From positions 1 to 35,541 of the forward strand of contig JAQVMR010000001.1 in NCBI GenBank assembly GCA_028703545.1: a DNA stretch of 35,541 bases. The letters run 5' to 3'. The notes beneath the pieces are model-generated. The model had not been told where the DNA came from and ran no database searches. It saw nothing but the letters and a program-made list of their open reading frames with translations. The position numbers were made by a program, and so were the translations under genes. Positions 18,701-24,126 of this stretch are shown piece after piece. Numbering within the stretch: the first letter of the stretch is position 1; the number at the start of each line of letters is the position of its first letter. This stretch comes from Patescibacteria group bacterium. GTDB lineage: Bacteria; Patescibacteriota; Patescibacteriia; UBA1558; S5-K13.

Positions 18701-19224
18701 TTAGAGCGGATGCAAATCGTTTGTCAATAGAGCAACAAAGGGGTGTTGCTCAAGTTTCTCATAGAATTTTAATAGAGGATAGTGCTGGTATGAATACAGA
18801 GGATTTGAATAAACTAGCTCAATTTTTATCTACATCCCTGAGCTCTAATGTAAATAGAGAAGAGAGACAAACAATGTCTCGTGAGGCCTATAATGAATTA
18901 ATAGGAAGAGATGATATAGCACAGATAAATACAGCAGATTTATTGGTAAATATGGATTTAAATGATGCGGGGTTAGATCAGAGACAGCTTTTGGCAAATA
19001 TTAATCCAGTAGAAATTGGAAATATGGTTAGAACAGCAAATGATTTAGGTGGAGATAGAAAAACCATGGTTAATGATTGGTTGGGACAAATTAGGCCATT
19101 ATTAGATCAAATGCTTACCGGTAATCAACTAGAACAACAGAATGCTCAACGTATCATAGCAAGATTAGGCCAAATGCAGGGAGCGGCCGCTTTAAATACC
19201 ATGAATAATCTTGATTTATATTAG
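15703..19224 (+). CDS. VirB6/TrbL-like polytopic membrane protein with long coiled C terminus
   Basis: 1173 residues. A basic cytoplasmic start (1-33) is followed by a signal-like hydrophobic stretch ending ATARA, then about six to eight transmembrane helices to residue ~390, including an ILSFWILAILSPFAFLLQA segment followed by an aromatic WW and a further helix pair. This arrangement resembles the VirB6/TrbL inner-membrane channel component of type IV secretion and conjugation machines. The remaining ~780 residues are charged and helical, with three related 66-78-residue repeats (about 533-726) and an Ala/Gly-rich hydrophobic patch (~772-846). It follows the giant exoprotein by 37 nt. No VirB4, VirD4 or pilin gene is in the window, so a complete secretion system is not shown. 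A Q/N-rich reading frame continues after the stop in another phase (see 19226). Family assignment is by topology and context. Confidence 0.7.
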   Translation: MINRDNKIYKTLRSIIQKFKNFENSLTRKRKIFYAISLFFICIFFCFPGATARATLMDAILNLLTNLFLTILSFLGWIATKLMIALVFFATWGKYTTGIHAVVEGWKIARDICNMFFIFILLIISFATIIGIESYSYKKWLGKVVIFSILINFSKMITGLLIDVSQIVMLTFVSGFKDATVGNFAKGLHLDQLMKKEAGTSSEEKNSSTSVFVTVVLACIMLVVLNVILVIMIVMLVGRILSFWILAILSPFAFLLQASPAGGKYANEWWQSLSKNLISGPILAMFIYLTMATIQNSVDADHNKVENLSEIGGVLDKDEENMGTSGATVGQYSLEKTSMILDFIIVIAMMIAAIRIAGSLGVMGSSFAGNMSNKLQKAGSSALKLGMAGVGAATGANYLAKRYRAYKEIRKDRKDQKAYQDAQKFMDRTGKMKQGVGKFMQNPLKSLSSDRNKVGRFFKGAEQKRQNVAKWASGTWAGRRAHDLNFAQKARERAEKSANAASHLSYARSMGVRNTQDIDNLENGLDTRRTNIDRDEAHFIEEYRNSHPGANITDIDQIDKGTLNEDQRVQLDNLNNNRKKIETEQGHIDGLRDLVGGLDVQEAEFINNYRNNNPTSTATDLSEIDRRTLTDQERNKLYSLMNQRTRYDQSGENKNLETLDDLYKRHNIKNEQKNSLDRQEAEFINNYRNNNPGVRITSLGDIDRTTLNDQQRTELAKLEKQRNKLGEVGPAINNYEDVLANTRILDETINHFQEKSEKSSRAAQGWTEFGTGAAAVFRRSLLATSFLAPFASALGGSFFAPLANLYGIHTATGGVYGALASSGASWSMAAAAAPGLTSDAGKALERSGQADVRDAANYLSNKVMDAAKKFEDMDTGMVERMRDDIKTSNVDYMAAQFQLLKRGLVGVDQIPQLLSDLQNRGADRNTLRSFEGEIRKQFPTEGRWLDAQGRPLLDGDRGSRQAEQMRLNGVGRVLEGINATGYTQEIIRNAIRESRTPAELRADANRLSIEQQRGVAQVSHRILIEDSAGMNTEDLNKLAQFLSTSLSSNVNREERQTMSREAYNELIGRDDIAQINTADLLVNMDLNDAGLDQRQLLANINPVEIGNMVRTANDLGGDRKTMVNDWLGQIRPLLDQMLTGNQLEQQNAQRIIARLGQMQGAAALNTMNNLDLY
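17299..17880 (+). repeat. Three diverged protein repeats in the VirB6-like C-terminal region
   Basis: Units begin at 17299, 17497 and 17731 (spacing 66 and 78 residues). Each starts D-x2-E-A-x-F-[IE], continues with Y-R-N and a P, then D-I-D or E-I-D followed by T-L-[NT]-[DE]-[DQ] and a helical Gln/Arg/Asn-rich stretch. Copies 2 and 3 are nearly identical at the DNA level over about 40 nt (AEFINNYRNNNP), indicating a recent duplication or gene conversion. Confidence 0.8.
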
Positions 19225-19225
19225 A

Positions 19226-19354
19226 AATCAACAAAACAATCAACAAAATAATAATCAAGGCAATAATAGGCCATGACCACCAAGAAATCAACCAATTGAC
19301 GAAGGATTTGATTATAATAATCCAGATTATAATAATTTAAGAATTATTGATTAA
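19226..19354 (+). pseudogene. Out-of-frame Q/N-rich tail of the VirB6-like gene (probable decayed C terminus)
   Basis: Directly after the stop at 19224, the +1-shifted frame reads RNQQNNQQNNNQGNNRP, a UGA at 19274-19276, then PPRNQPIDEGFDYNNPDY and NNLRIID before a TAA at 19352. The sequence looks coding on both sides of the UGA, and this stretch has no start of its own. The simplest reading is an ancestral longer C terminus lost by a 1-nt insertion near 19215-19223, with a later nonsense change. Assembly error or programmed frameshifting are alternatives. Confidence 0.5.
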
Positions 19355-19376
19355 AATCATTAAAAAAATTTATAAA
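19347..19376 (+). promoter_or_regulatory. Weak promoter candidate before the 606-residue gene
   Basis: TTGATT (19347-19352), 18 nt, then TATAAA (19371-19376); transcription would begin about 7 nt before the ATG at 19390. A perfect TATAAT at 19381-19386 is too close to the ATG unless translation starts later. Support is modest in such AT-rich DNA. Confidence 0.25.
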
Positions 19377-19389
19377 TGCGTATAATATA

Positions 19390-21210
19390 ATGCAAGAATT
19401 AAAACAAAATCAAAAAATTATAGAATCTATTTTAAGTAAGTTTAATTTAGGTTTAAATTTATATCATTTATTAGAGAGTATTCTGGATGGATATTTTTCT
19501 GATATTTTTGATTTTAATTTTACTATTGAAGATTTAATTAAAAATATAAAACTAGACAAACAAAAGGCGGTTGAACTTTTATTATACTCAGGTGCATTGC
19601 TTTCAGACACACTAGAAGATAAGAAATTAGAAGAATTAAATAAATTTGCAAAAGAAAATGGTTTTGATTTTGAAAAATTATTTGAGGATTCAATTAGCAG
19701 TCTTATTGATACAAGTATCGATGATTTTATAGATTATTCTTTATTAGACGATAATATTGACTCGACCTTAAAAATATTTCAGTACCATCTAATTTTAGCC
19801 ATACAAGAACAAAATAGTTTTGAATTATCAAGATTAGACACAATGATAATGACTCAATTAATGTTTGATCCAGATGTAAAAGACAAAATTCTAGAAGCAC
19901 TATCAAAAAACCAATATATTATTCAAGATAAAAAAATATCTGACTGGATAAAAGAGTTTGAAAGTATAATAAAAAAAGATTATAGGTCAAGCTTTATAGC
20001 AAAAAATAATTTTATCGATAATCAAAACTTAAATATAAAATATAAAAATTTATTGTCAAAGATTTTAGTTATGTATTTAAGGATAAAATTTTCTCCAAAA
20101 AGTTTTGATGATATTACAGAAACGGATTATTTTATAATTCCATATATTAAAGTTTTGTCAGGACAAATTGAAATTACAAACGAAAAAATTGTAAATATAT
20201 TAAAAGATAATTTATATAATTTGATAAATAGCGAAACAGGGATCGATCATGAAATTTTAAATGCTTTTATAGTTTCTGATATGGATAATGATGTTTTCAG
20301 AAGAGGAATTGAAGATGCATTATATAAAAATAGTGAACAAATAACAGACACAAAAATAAAATTAGAAGAAGCTGAAGTTATTGGCACAACAGCTAATTGG
20401 ATAAAAGATTATATAGAAAAAAATGGAATTGATAAATATGATGACATTGCATTTTCAACCTATATACTGGATTCAGAAAATACAAAAAATTTAAAAGAAG
20501 ATGAAAGAGAAATAGTAAAAAGATTATTGCAATTTTATTTGAATATGAAATTTTACTCACAGATTTTTGTTGGGATTGAGAGAGAAAAATGGACCATATA
20601 TCCTATAGAATTAAAGGAGGGAGTAAAAATAAAGAAGGTTTTTGTTCCAGAGTCGGTTGAAGAACGTATTCAAAAAATTCCAGAGAAAAAAGCTTCTAAC
20701 ATAGACACACTTTTAAATGCTTACAAAAATTTTGAATTAAGCTTTAAAAATTTAGAAACTCAAGTTACTAAAGACCTTAAATTAAAAAAAAGTACTGATT
20801 TAGATGAAGAATTTTTGAATTTTATAAATACAAATAAAGTAAAAGAAGCAATGGTTGTTTTGTCTTATGTGTGTAGTAATAATTTGATAAATATATTCTT
20901 TAAAGATAATAAAATTTTACAAAGAGATTTTAAGAAATTTTTAGAAAATAAATTTTCAGAAGATATGATAAATAATATTATAGGATTTTTTGGTACAGTT
21001 GAGTCAGTTAGTTTGTTCTTACAATTTTTATTAACAGAAAAATTGAGATTAATACCAAAAGATTCGGCGATTTTCGGAATGTATTTAGCTAACATATTTA
21101 AGAAATCAAAACAAGAAAAATATTTTCCCATTGTTTATGGTGATGTAAATTCTACTATGTTTATTTTTAGAGAAATAAAAGATGTTGCAGGAAAATTAGT
21201 AATAAAATAG
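19390..21210 (+). CDS. Hypothetical helical protein with internal duplication
   Basis: 606 residues, not recognised. There is no signal peptide and no clear transmembrane helix; composition is rich in Leu, Ile, Lys, Asp and Glu, with amphipathic helical patterning, so it is probably a soluble cytoplasmic protein. Two blocks look homologous: about residues 186-257 and 337-408. Each starts W-I-K-[DE], ends with Y-L-x-[IM]-K-F about 49-52 residues later, and is followed by an I-x-P element. No nucleotide-binding, metal-binding or catalytic signature is seen. It lies between the VirB6-like gene and a transposase, 165 nt from the former; whether it belongs to the same system is unknown. A hairpin with a T-run at 21253-21282 may end its transcript. 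Confidence 0.8.
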   Translation: MQELKQNQKIIESILSKFNLGLNLYHLLESILDGYFSDIFDFNFTIEDLIKNIKLDKQKAVELLLYSGALLSDTLEDKKLEELNKFAKENGFDFEKLFEDSISSLIDTSIDDFIDYSLLDDNIDSTLKIFQYHLILAIQEQNSFELSRLDTMIMTQLMFDPDVKDKILEALSKNQYIIQDKKISDWIKEFESIIKKDYRSSFIAKNNFIDNQNLNIKYKNLLSKILVMYLRIKFSPKSFDDITETDYFIIPYIKVLSGQIEITNEKIVNILKDNLYNLINSETGIDHEILNAFIVSDMDNDVFRRGIEDALYKNSEQITDTKIKLEEAEVIGTTANWIKDYIEKNGIDKYDDIAFSTYILDSENTKNLKEDEREIVKRLLQFYLNMKFYSQIFVGIEREKWTIYPIELKEGVKIKKVFVPESVEERIQKIPEKKASNIDTLLNAYKNFELSFKNLETQVTKDLKLKKSTDLDEEFLNFINTNKVKEAMVVLSYVCSNNLINIFFKDNKILQRDFKKFLENKFSEDMINNIIGFFGTVESVSLFLQFLLTEKLRLIPKDSAIFGMYLANIFKKSKQEKYFPIVYGDVNSTMFIFREIKDVAGKLVIK

Positions 21211-21252
21211 ATTATTGACATTTATATTACAATTATTTAATATCATATAGGG

Positions 21253-21282
21253 GTCGCCATTAATTATTAATCGCGACTTTTT
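21253..21282 (+). terminator. Hairpin with T-run abutting the transposase start
   Basis: Stem GTCGC/GCGAC (21253-21257 with 21273-21277), one C-C mismatch, then ATTAAT/ATTAAT with a 1-nt loop, followed by TTTTT to 21282. The transposase ATG is the next base. It could terminate the upstream gene's transcript and insulate the transposase from read-through, as leader hairpins do in IS200-type elements (analogy). Confidence 0.55.
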
Positions 21283-21804
21283 ATGTTAAAAATTAGTAGA
21301 AACTTTTATCCAGAAGTATTTTATCATATTTATAATAGAGGTGTTGATAAGAGAAAGATATTTTATTGTAGAAGGGATTATTTATTTTTTATAAATAGAA
21401 TTAATTTTTATAGGCGAGTAACAGGGGTTATTATTGTAAGTTATTGTTTGTTACCAAATCATTATCATTTTATTTTGCGTGAACCACCCCACCCAATGGG
21501 TGGTCTTCCACCCATTGGGTGGGGATATAAAACAAATGTAAATCCATTTTCAAATTTTAAAATTCCTAAATTTATGGGTCTTCTAGCCAATTCATATACA
21601 AAATATTTTAATAATAAAAAAGGACGATCTGGAAGATTATTTGAATTTGTTTTTAAGTCTAGAGAAATTAATAAAGAAAATCAATTAAGCAATGTTGTTA
21701 ATTATATTATTTTCAATCCGCTAAAGCATGGATTGGTAAATAATCAGAAAGATTGGAAATATACATTTGTTGATGATAAAAAAATAACCAATGTTTTGCA
21801 TTAG
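21283..21804 (+). CDS. REP-associated tyrosine transposase (IS200-like, Y1/HUH)
   Basis: A 173-residue single-strand DNA transposase of the TnpA-REP (RAYT) type. Seen: the family opening FYHIYNRGVDKRKIF; the metal-binding HUH motif NHYHFIL; the helix with the likely nucleophilic tyrosine, NSYTKYFNNKKGRSGRLFE; and VVNYIIFNPLKHGLV near the end. All catalytic elements are present, so it may be active. Between the HUH strand and the tyrosine helix, a Pro/Gly-rich loop (PPHPMGGLPPIGWG) is encoded by a GC-rich palindrome at 21487-21524. No partner accessory gene is present. The gene is bounded by hairpins at 21253-21282 and 21783-21809. It converges on efp. RAYTs act on REP-like palindromes scattered in the host genome. 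Confidence 0.92.
   Translation: MLKISRNFYPEVFYHIYNRGVDKRKIFYCRRDYLFFINRINFYRRVTGVIIVSYCLLPNHYHFILREPPHPMGGLPPIGWGYKTNVNPFSNFKIPKFMGLLANSYTKYFNNKKGRSGRLFEFVFKSREINKENQLSNVVNYIIFNPLKHGLVNNQKDWKYTFVDDKKITNVLH
21487..21524. repeat. 38-nt GC-rich perfect palindrome (REP-like) inside the transposase CDS
   Basis: Left arm CCCCACCCAATGGGTGG (21487-21503), loop TCTT, right arm CCACCCATTGGGTGGGG (21508-21524): 17 of 17 base pairs. Each arm also has its own CCACCC/GGGTGG inverted repeat, so alternative folds exist. 25 of 38 bases are G or C against about 30% around it. It reads through in frame. Confidence 0.9.
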
Positions 21805-21810
21805 TTATTT
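21783..21810. terminator. Bidirectional terminator between transposase and efp
   Basis: Stem AATAAC-C-AATG (21783-21793), loop TTTTG, CATT-A-GTTATT (21799-21809), with one internal mismatch. A T-run follows on the + strand, and seven A's (21778-21784) precede it, giving a U-run for the - strand. It overlaps the transposase stop codon and serves both convergent genes. Confidence 0.65.
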
Positions 21811-21826
21811 TTTATTTTATAAGGAA

Positions 21827-22387
21827 TTATTTTACTCTCTCTACGTAATCCCCGGTTTCTGTGTTTATTCTTATTGTGTCGCCTTCATTTACAAATAGAG
21901 GACATTTAATTTGTGCGCCGGTTTCTATGGTTACAAGTTTTGTGGCGCTTCCTGCTGTATCACCCTTTATACCGGGTGGAGCCGTAATAACTTTAAATTC
22001 CATTTTTGTTGGAAGTCCTATGTTTACTGATTTTCCATTGAATTTTAATATGTCAACTATTGTTCCTTCTCTTAAAAATTGGACTTGATCACCAATATCT
22101 TCTTTTAGAAAAGAGAATTGTTCAAAGCTTTCTTGATCCATGAAGTTGTAGTTATCCCCATCAGAATATAAGAAACTTGCTTTTGTTGTTTCTAAATTTG
22201 CTTCTTCAGCCTTATCTGATCCAGAAAAAGTTTTTTCAACAACAGAACCATTTATAAGATTTTTAAGCTTTGTGCGAAGCACAGCACCACTTCTTGCTTG
22301 TTTTGAATGTTGAGCTAAAACAACCTTATATGGTTGATCGTTTATAGCAATAATTTTTCCTAATTTGATTTCACTAAAATCTAACAT
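21827..22387 (-). CDS. efp: Translation elongation factor P
   Basis: Binds the ribosome between the P and E sites and relieves stalling at polyproline stretches. From the ATG at 22387 it is 186 residues, the normal length; an upstream in-frame ATG at 22411 would lie inside a palindrome and is less likely. Domain I (MLDFSEIKLGK...), then the central domain (VVEKTFSGSDKAEEANLE) and C-terminal OB domain (ETGAQIKCPLFVNEGDTIRI) are intact. The domain I tip loop reads SKQARSGA: the residue equivalent to the modified Lys34 of E. coli EF-P is Arg32. Arg32 is the position rhamnosylated by EarP in some bacteria, but no EarP gene is in the window, so modification is unknown. It is the last gene of the rpsF-ssb-rpsR-efp run. 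Confidence 0.97.
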   Translation of the reverse strand: MLDFSEIKLGKIIAINDQPYKVVLAQHSKQARSGAVLRTKLKNLINGSVVEKTFSGSDKAEEANLETTKASFLYSDGDNYNFMDQESFEQFSFLKEDIGDQVQFLREGTIVDILKFNGKSVNIGLPTKMEFKVITAPPGIKGDTAGSATKLVTIETGAQIKCPLFVNEGDTIRINTETGDYVERVK

Positions 22388-22406
22388 ATTTTTGTCTTTT
22401 AATAAA

Positions 22407-22432
22407 TTCAATCCCGCTTAAGCGGGGTTGAA
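22407..22432. repeat. 26-nt GC-rich palindrome between rpsR and efp
   Basis: Arms TTCAATCCCGCTT (22407-22419) and AAGCGGGGTTGAA (22420-22432), with 12 of 13 pairs standard and one T-G. No U-run follows on the efp strand, so it is not a standard terminator. It could be a REP-like element or an RNA processing or stability signal. Confidence 0.75.
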
Positions 22433-22449
22433 GTATAAAATAATTTAAA

Positions 22450-22674
22450 TTATTTTGTATATGGAAGAAGTGCCATAAATCTTGCTCTTTTTATAGCTGT
22501 CTCTAGTTTTCTTTGATGAGCTGAGCAAACTCCACTTCTTTTTTTTGGAACTATTTTTGCATAAGAACTTGTGAATCTTTGAATTGTTTGCGTATCTTTG
22601 AAATCAATAAAATCCACGTTGTTGTGGCAAAAATGACAATATTTTTTTTTGTTCATTGTTGTTGTTTTTTGCAT
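22450..22674 (-). CDS. rpsR: 30S ribosomal protein S18
   Basis: Small-subunit protein that binds next to S6 on the platform of the 30S subunit. From the ATG at 22674 (4 nt after the ssb stop) it has 74 residues; an in-frame ATG at 22698 would overlap ssb, and another at 22656 is possible. Seen: the S18 core TIQRFTSSYAKIVPKKRSG and the C-terminal signature KRARFMALLPY. It keeps the C-x2-C (KYCHFC) and C-x2-H (VCSAHQRK) pairs typical of the zinc-binding form of S18. The order rpsF-ssb-rpsR is the classic bacterial arrangement. Confidence 0.96.
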   Translation of the reverse strand: MQKTTTMNKKKYCHFCHNNVDFIDFKDTQTIQRFTSSYAKIVPKKRSGVCSAHQRKLETAIKRARFMALLPYTK

Positions 22675-22678
22675 AGTT

Positions 22679-23101
22679 TTAAAATGGTATATCTTCAATG
22701 TTTATTTCTTCCTCATCTGCTTCAGATGTTTTTGCATCCGGAGTATTATCTTTTGTTGGTAGAGAATCCCCACCCCTTGAATCAAGCATTATCATATTAT
22801 CAGCAATTATTTCAGTTCTGTATTTTTTATTTCCATTTTGATCTTCCCAACTTCTTGTTTGTAATCTTCCTTCAAAATAAACCTTACTTCCTTTTTTTAG
22901 GTATTGTGCTATTATTTCGGCCAATTTTCTCCATGCAACTATATTATGAAATTCTGCCTTTTCTTGTTTTTGTCCATTTGCATCATTCCAGGTGTAATTT
23001 GTTGCAACAGTTAATGTTACGACTGTTTGTCCGTTTGGGGTTGTGCGAGATTCTGGATCGGCAGTTAGTCTTCCTATTATTGTAGCTTTGTTTAAATCCA
23101 T
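22679..23101 (-). CDS. ssb: Single-stranded DNA-binding protein
   Basis: Coats single-stranded DNA in replication, repair and recombination and recruits partners through its C-terminal tip. 140 residues: an OB fold with LNKATIIGRLTADPESR, NIVAWRKLAEIIAQYLKKG and VYFEGRLQTRSWEDQNG; then a short disordered acidic linker; then the tip DIPF, which interacts with replication and repair proteins. Length and motifs are normal. It sits between rpsF (28 nt upstream) and rpsR (4 nt downstream to the preferred start). Confidence 0.97.
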   Translation of the reverse strand: MDLNKATIIGRLTADPESRTTPNGQTVVTLTVATNYTWNDANGQKQEKAEFHNIVAWRKLAEIIAQYLKKGSKVYFEGRLQTRSWEDQNGNKKYRTEIIADNMIMLDSRGGDSLPTKDNTPDAKTSEADEEEINIEDIPF

Positions 23102-23129
23102 ATAATTTTATTTTAAATATTAAAACAAT

Positions 23130-23714
23130 TTAGAATTCGTCTTTATTTAGTATCTCATTTAATTTTTTATCAAGATCGTCTGACTTTTTTGTTTCTTCTG
23201 ATTCTTGATTTATTTCTTTGATTTCTTCTGCTTCTTGTTTTGCTTCTGGTGTTGATTCTAGTTCCCTTGTTTCTGTTTCTAATTTCTCTTCTTTTTTATC
23301 TTCTTCTTTTTTCTCAACTTTTTCTCTGTGTGGTTTTTCTTCTTTTTTTTGTTGTGAAATTTTTTCTCCAGATTTTAATTCTGTTTGATCTTTAACATTT
23401 TCTGGCTTTATTTGGGCAATATTTCTTGGTTTTGTTACGATTAAGTATCTTAATAGACTTTTATTAAGTTTTAAATCTTTTTCTATTGATTTTAAAGAAT
23501 TTGGTTCAGAATCAAATTCAATGACAAAATATGTGCCTCTTTGGCTTTTTTTGATTTCGTAGCTAAGTTTTTTTCTACCCAATTCTTGGCAGTAATTTAC
23601 TTCAGCGCCACTTGTCTTCATAGAAGTCTGAATTTCTTCAGTTATTCTATTATTTTCTGTATCAGGGATATTCCCATCAACAATAAAGGTTAGTTCATAG
23701 TGTGATTTACTCAT
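23130..23714 (-). CDS. rpsF: 30S ribosomal protein S6 with long charged C-terminal tail
   Basis: Binds 16S rRNA with S18 on the 30S platform. Residues 1-100 form the S6 fold (HYELTFIVDGNIPD, GRKKLSYEIKKSQRGTYFVI, LLRYLIVTK). Most bacterial S6 proteins end near residue 100-130; this one continues to 194 with a Lys/Glu-rich, probably disordered or coiled segment ending DKKLNEILNKDEF. The frame is uninterrupted, so the extension is part of the gene. The first gene of the run, it follows the promoter at 23750-23778 with a leader of about 29 nt and no Shine-Dalgarno sequence. S6:S18 binding to its own leader regulates this operon in several bacteria; I could not identify such a fold here. Confidence 0.95.
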   Translation of the reverse strand: MSKSHYELTFIVDGNIPDTENNRITEEIQTSMKTSGAEVNYCQELGRKKLSYEIKKSQRGTYFVIEFDSEPNSLKSIEKDLKLNKSLLRYLIVTKPRNIAQIKPENVKDQTELKSGEKISQQKKEEKPHREKVEKKEEDKKEEKLETETRELESTPEAKQEAEEIKEINQESEETKKSDDLDKKLNEILNKDEF

Positions 23715-23749
23715 TGTTTTGTTATTTCTAAAAATTTAAGCTTAATAAG

Positions 23750-23778
23750 AATTTAGCATTAAAAAACACAAAAGTCAA
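23750..23778 (-). promoter_or_regulatory. Extended -10 promoter for rpsF-ssb-rpsR-efp
   Basis: On the - strand: TTGACT (23778-23773), a 17-nt spacer ending TGC, then TAAATT (23755-23750). The TG one base before the -10 makes it an extended -10. The start would be near 23743. Confidence 0.7.
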
Positions 23779-23810
23779 CCCCAAATTAAATTATTTGTAT
23801 GTTTTTGGGT

Positions 23811-23840
23811 TTTTCAATTATACTTATTAAATGTTATAAT
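23811..23840 (+). promoter_or_regulatory. Promoter for the small ORF and gpmI
   Basis: Perfect TATAAT at 23835-23840 with a weak -35 (TTTTCA, 23811-23816) 18 nt upstream. The start would be near 23847, about 19 nt before the ATG at 23866. It is back to back with the rpsF promoter. Confidence 0.45.
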
Positions 23841-23865
23841 AATATAGTAATTAATATTAAACAAT

Positions 23866-24126
23866 ATGGAAGAAATAAAACAAAAATCAGTTGAATGGTA
23901 TTTTCAAGAATTAAATGTCCCAGAAGATAAGAAAGAAAGGGTTTTAATGGCTATTACTGATATGGTTTATAAGTTGAATAAAAGAATAGTCGAGCTTGAA
24001 AAAGAGGAAGATGAATATAAGAGAAAAGAACTTCTAAAAATTATTGATGAGAGGGGTGCTCTTATAAAGGAGAAAATAAATCAAATTTTAGAGGGCAAGG
24101 AAGATAAAATTCTATATGACTACTAA
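23866..24126 (+). CDS. Small helical protein upstream of gpmI
   Basis: 86 residues, not recognised. The first ~30 residues contain VEWYFQELNVPEDKKERVL; the rest is a highly charged helix (KRIVELEKEEDEYKRKELL), likely a coiled coil. No transmembrane segment and no catalytic motif. It has a good promoter ahead of it, and its last 11 nt overlap the gpmI start, so the two are translationally coupled. The 86 codons with biased charged composition, and the promoter, argue that it is a real gene. Function unknown; a regulatory or assembly role for the enzyme is only a guess from the overlap. Confidence 0.75.
   Translation: MEEIKQKSVEWYFQELNVPEDKKERVLMAITDMVYKLNKRIVELEKEEDEYKRKELLKIIDERGALIKEKINQILEGKEDKILYDY

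Noticed and set aside
19274..19276. UGA as a glycine codon (code 25) in the Q/N-rich tail
   Set aside because: Gly at this position would read well, but UGA ends genes here (5505, 15665 and 26647) and long frames, including one of over 3000 codons, contain no internal UGA. The standard code fits.
22579..23085. 168-codon + strand frame opposite ssb/rpsR
   Set aside because: It is antisense to well-supported ssb and rpsR, and its product is a His/Leu/Phe-rich artefact.
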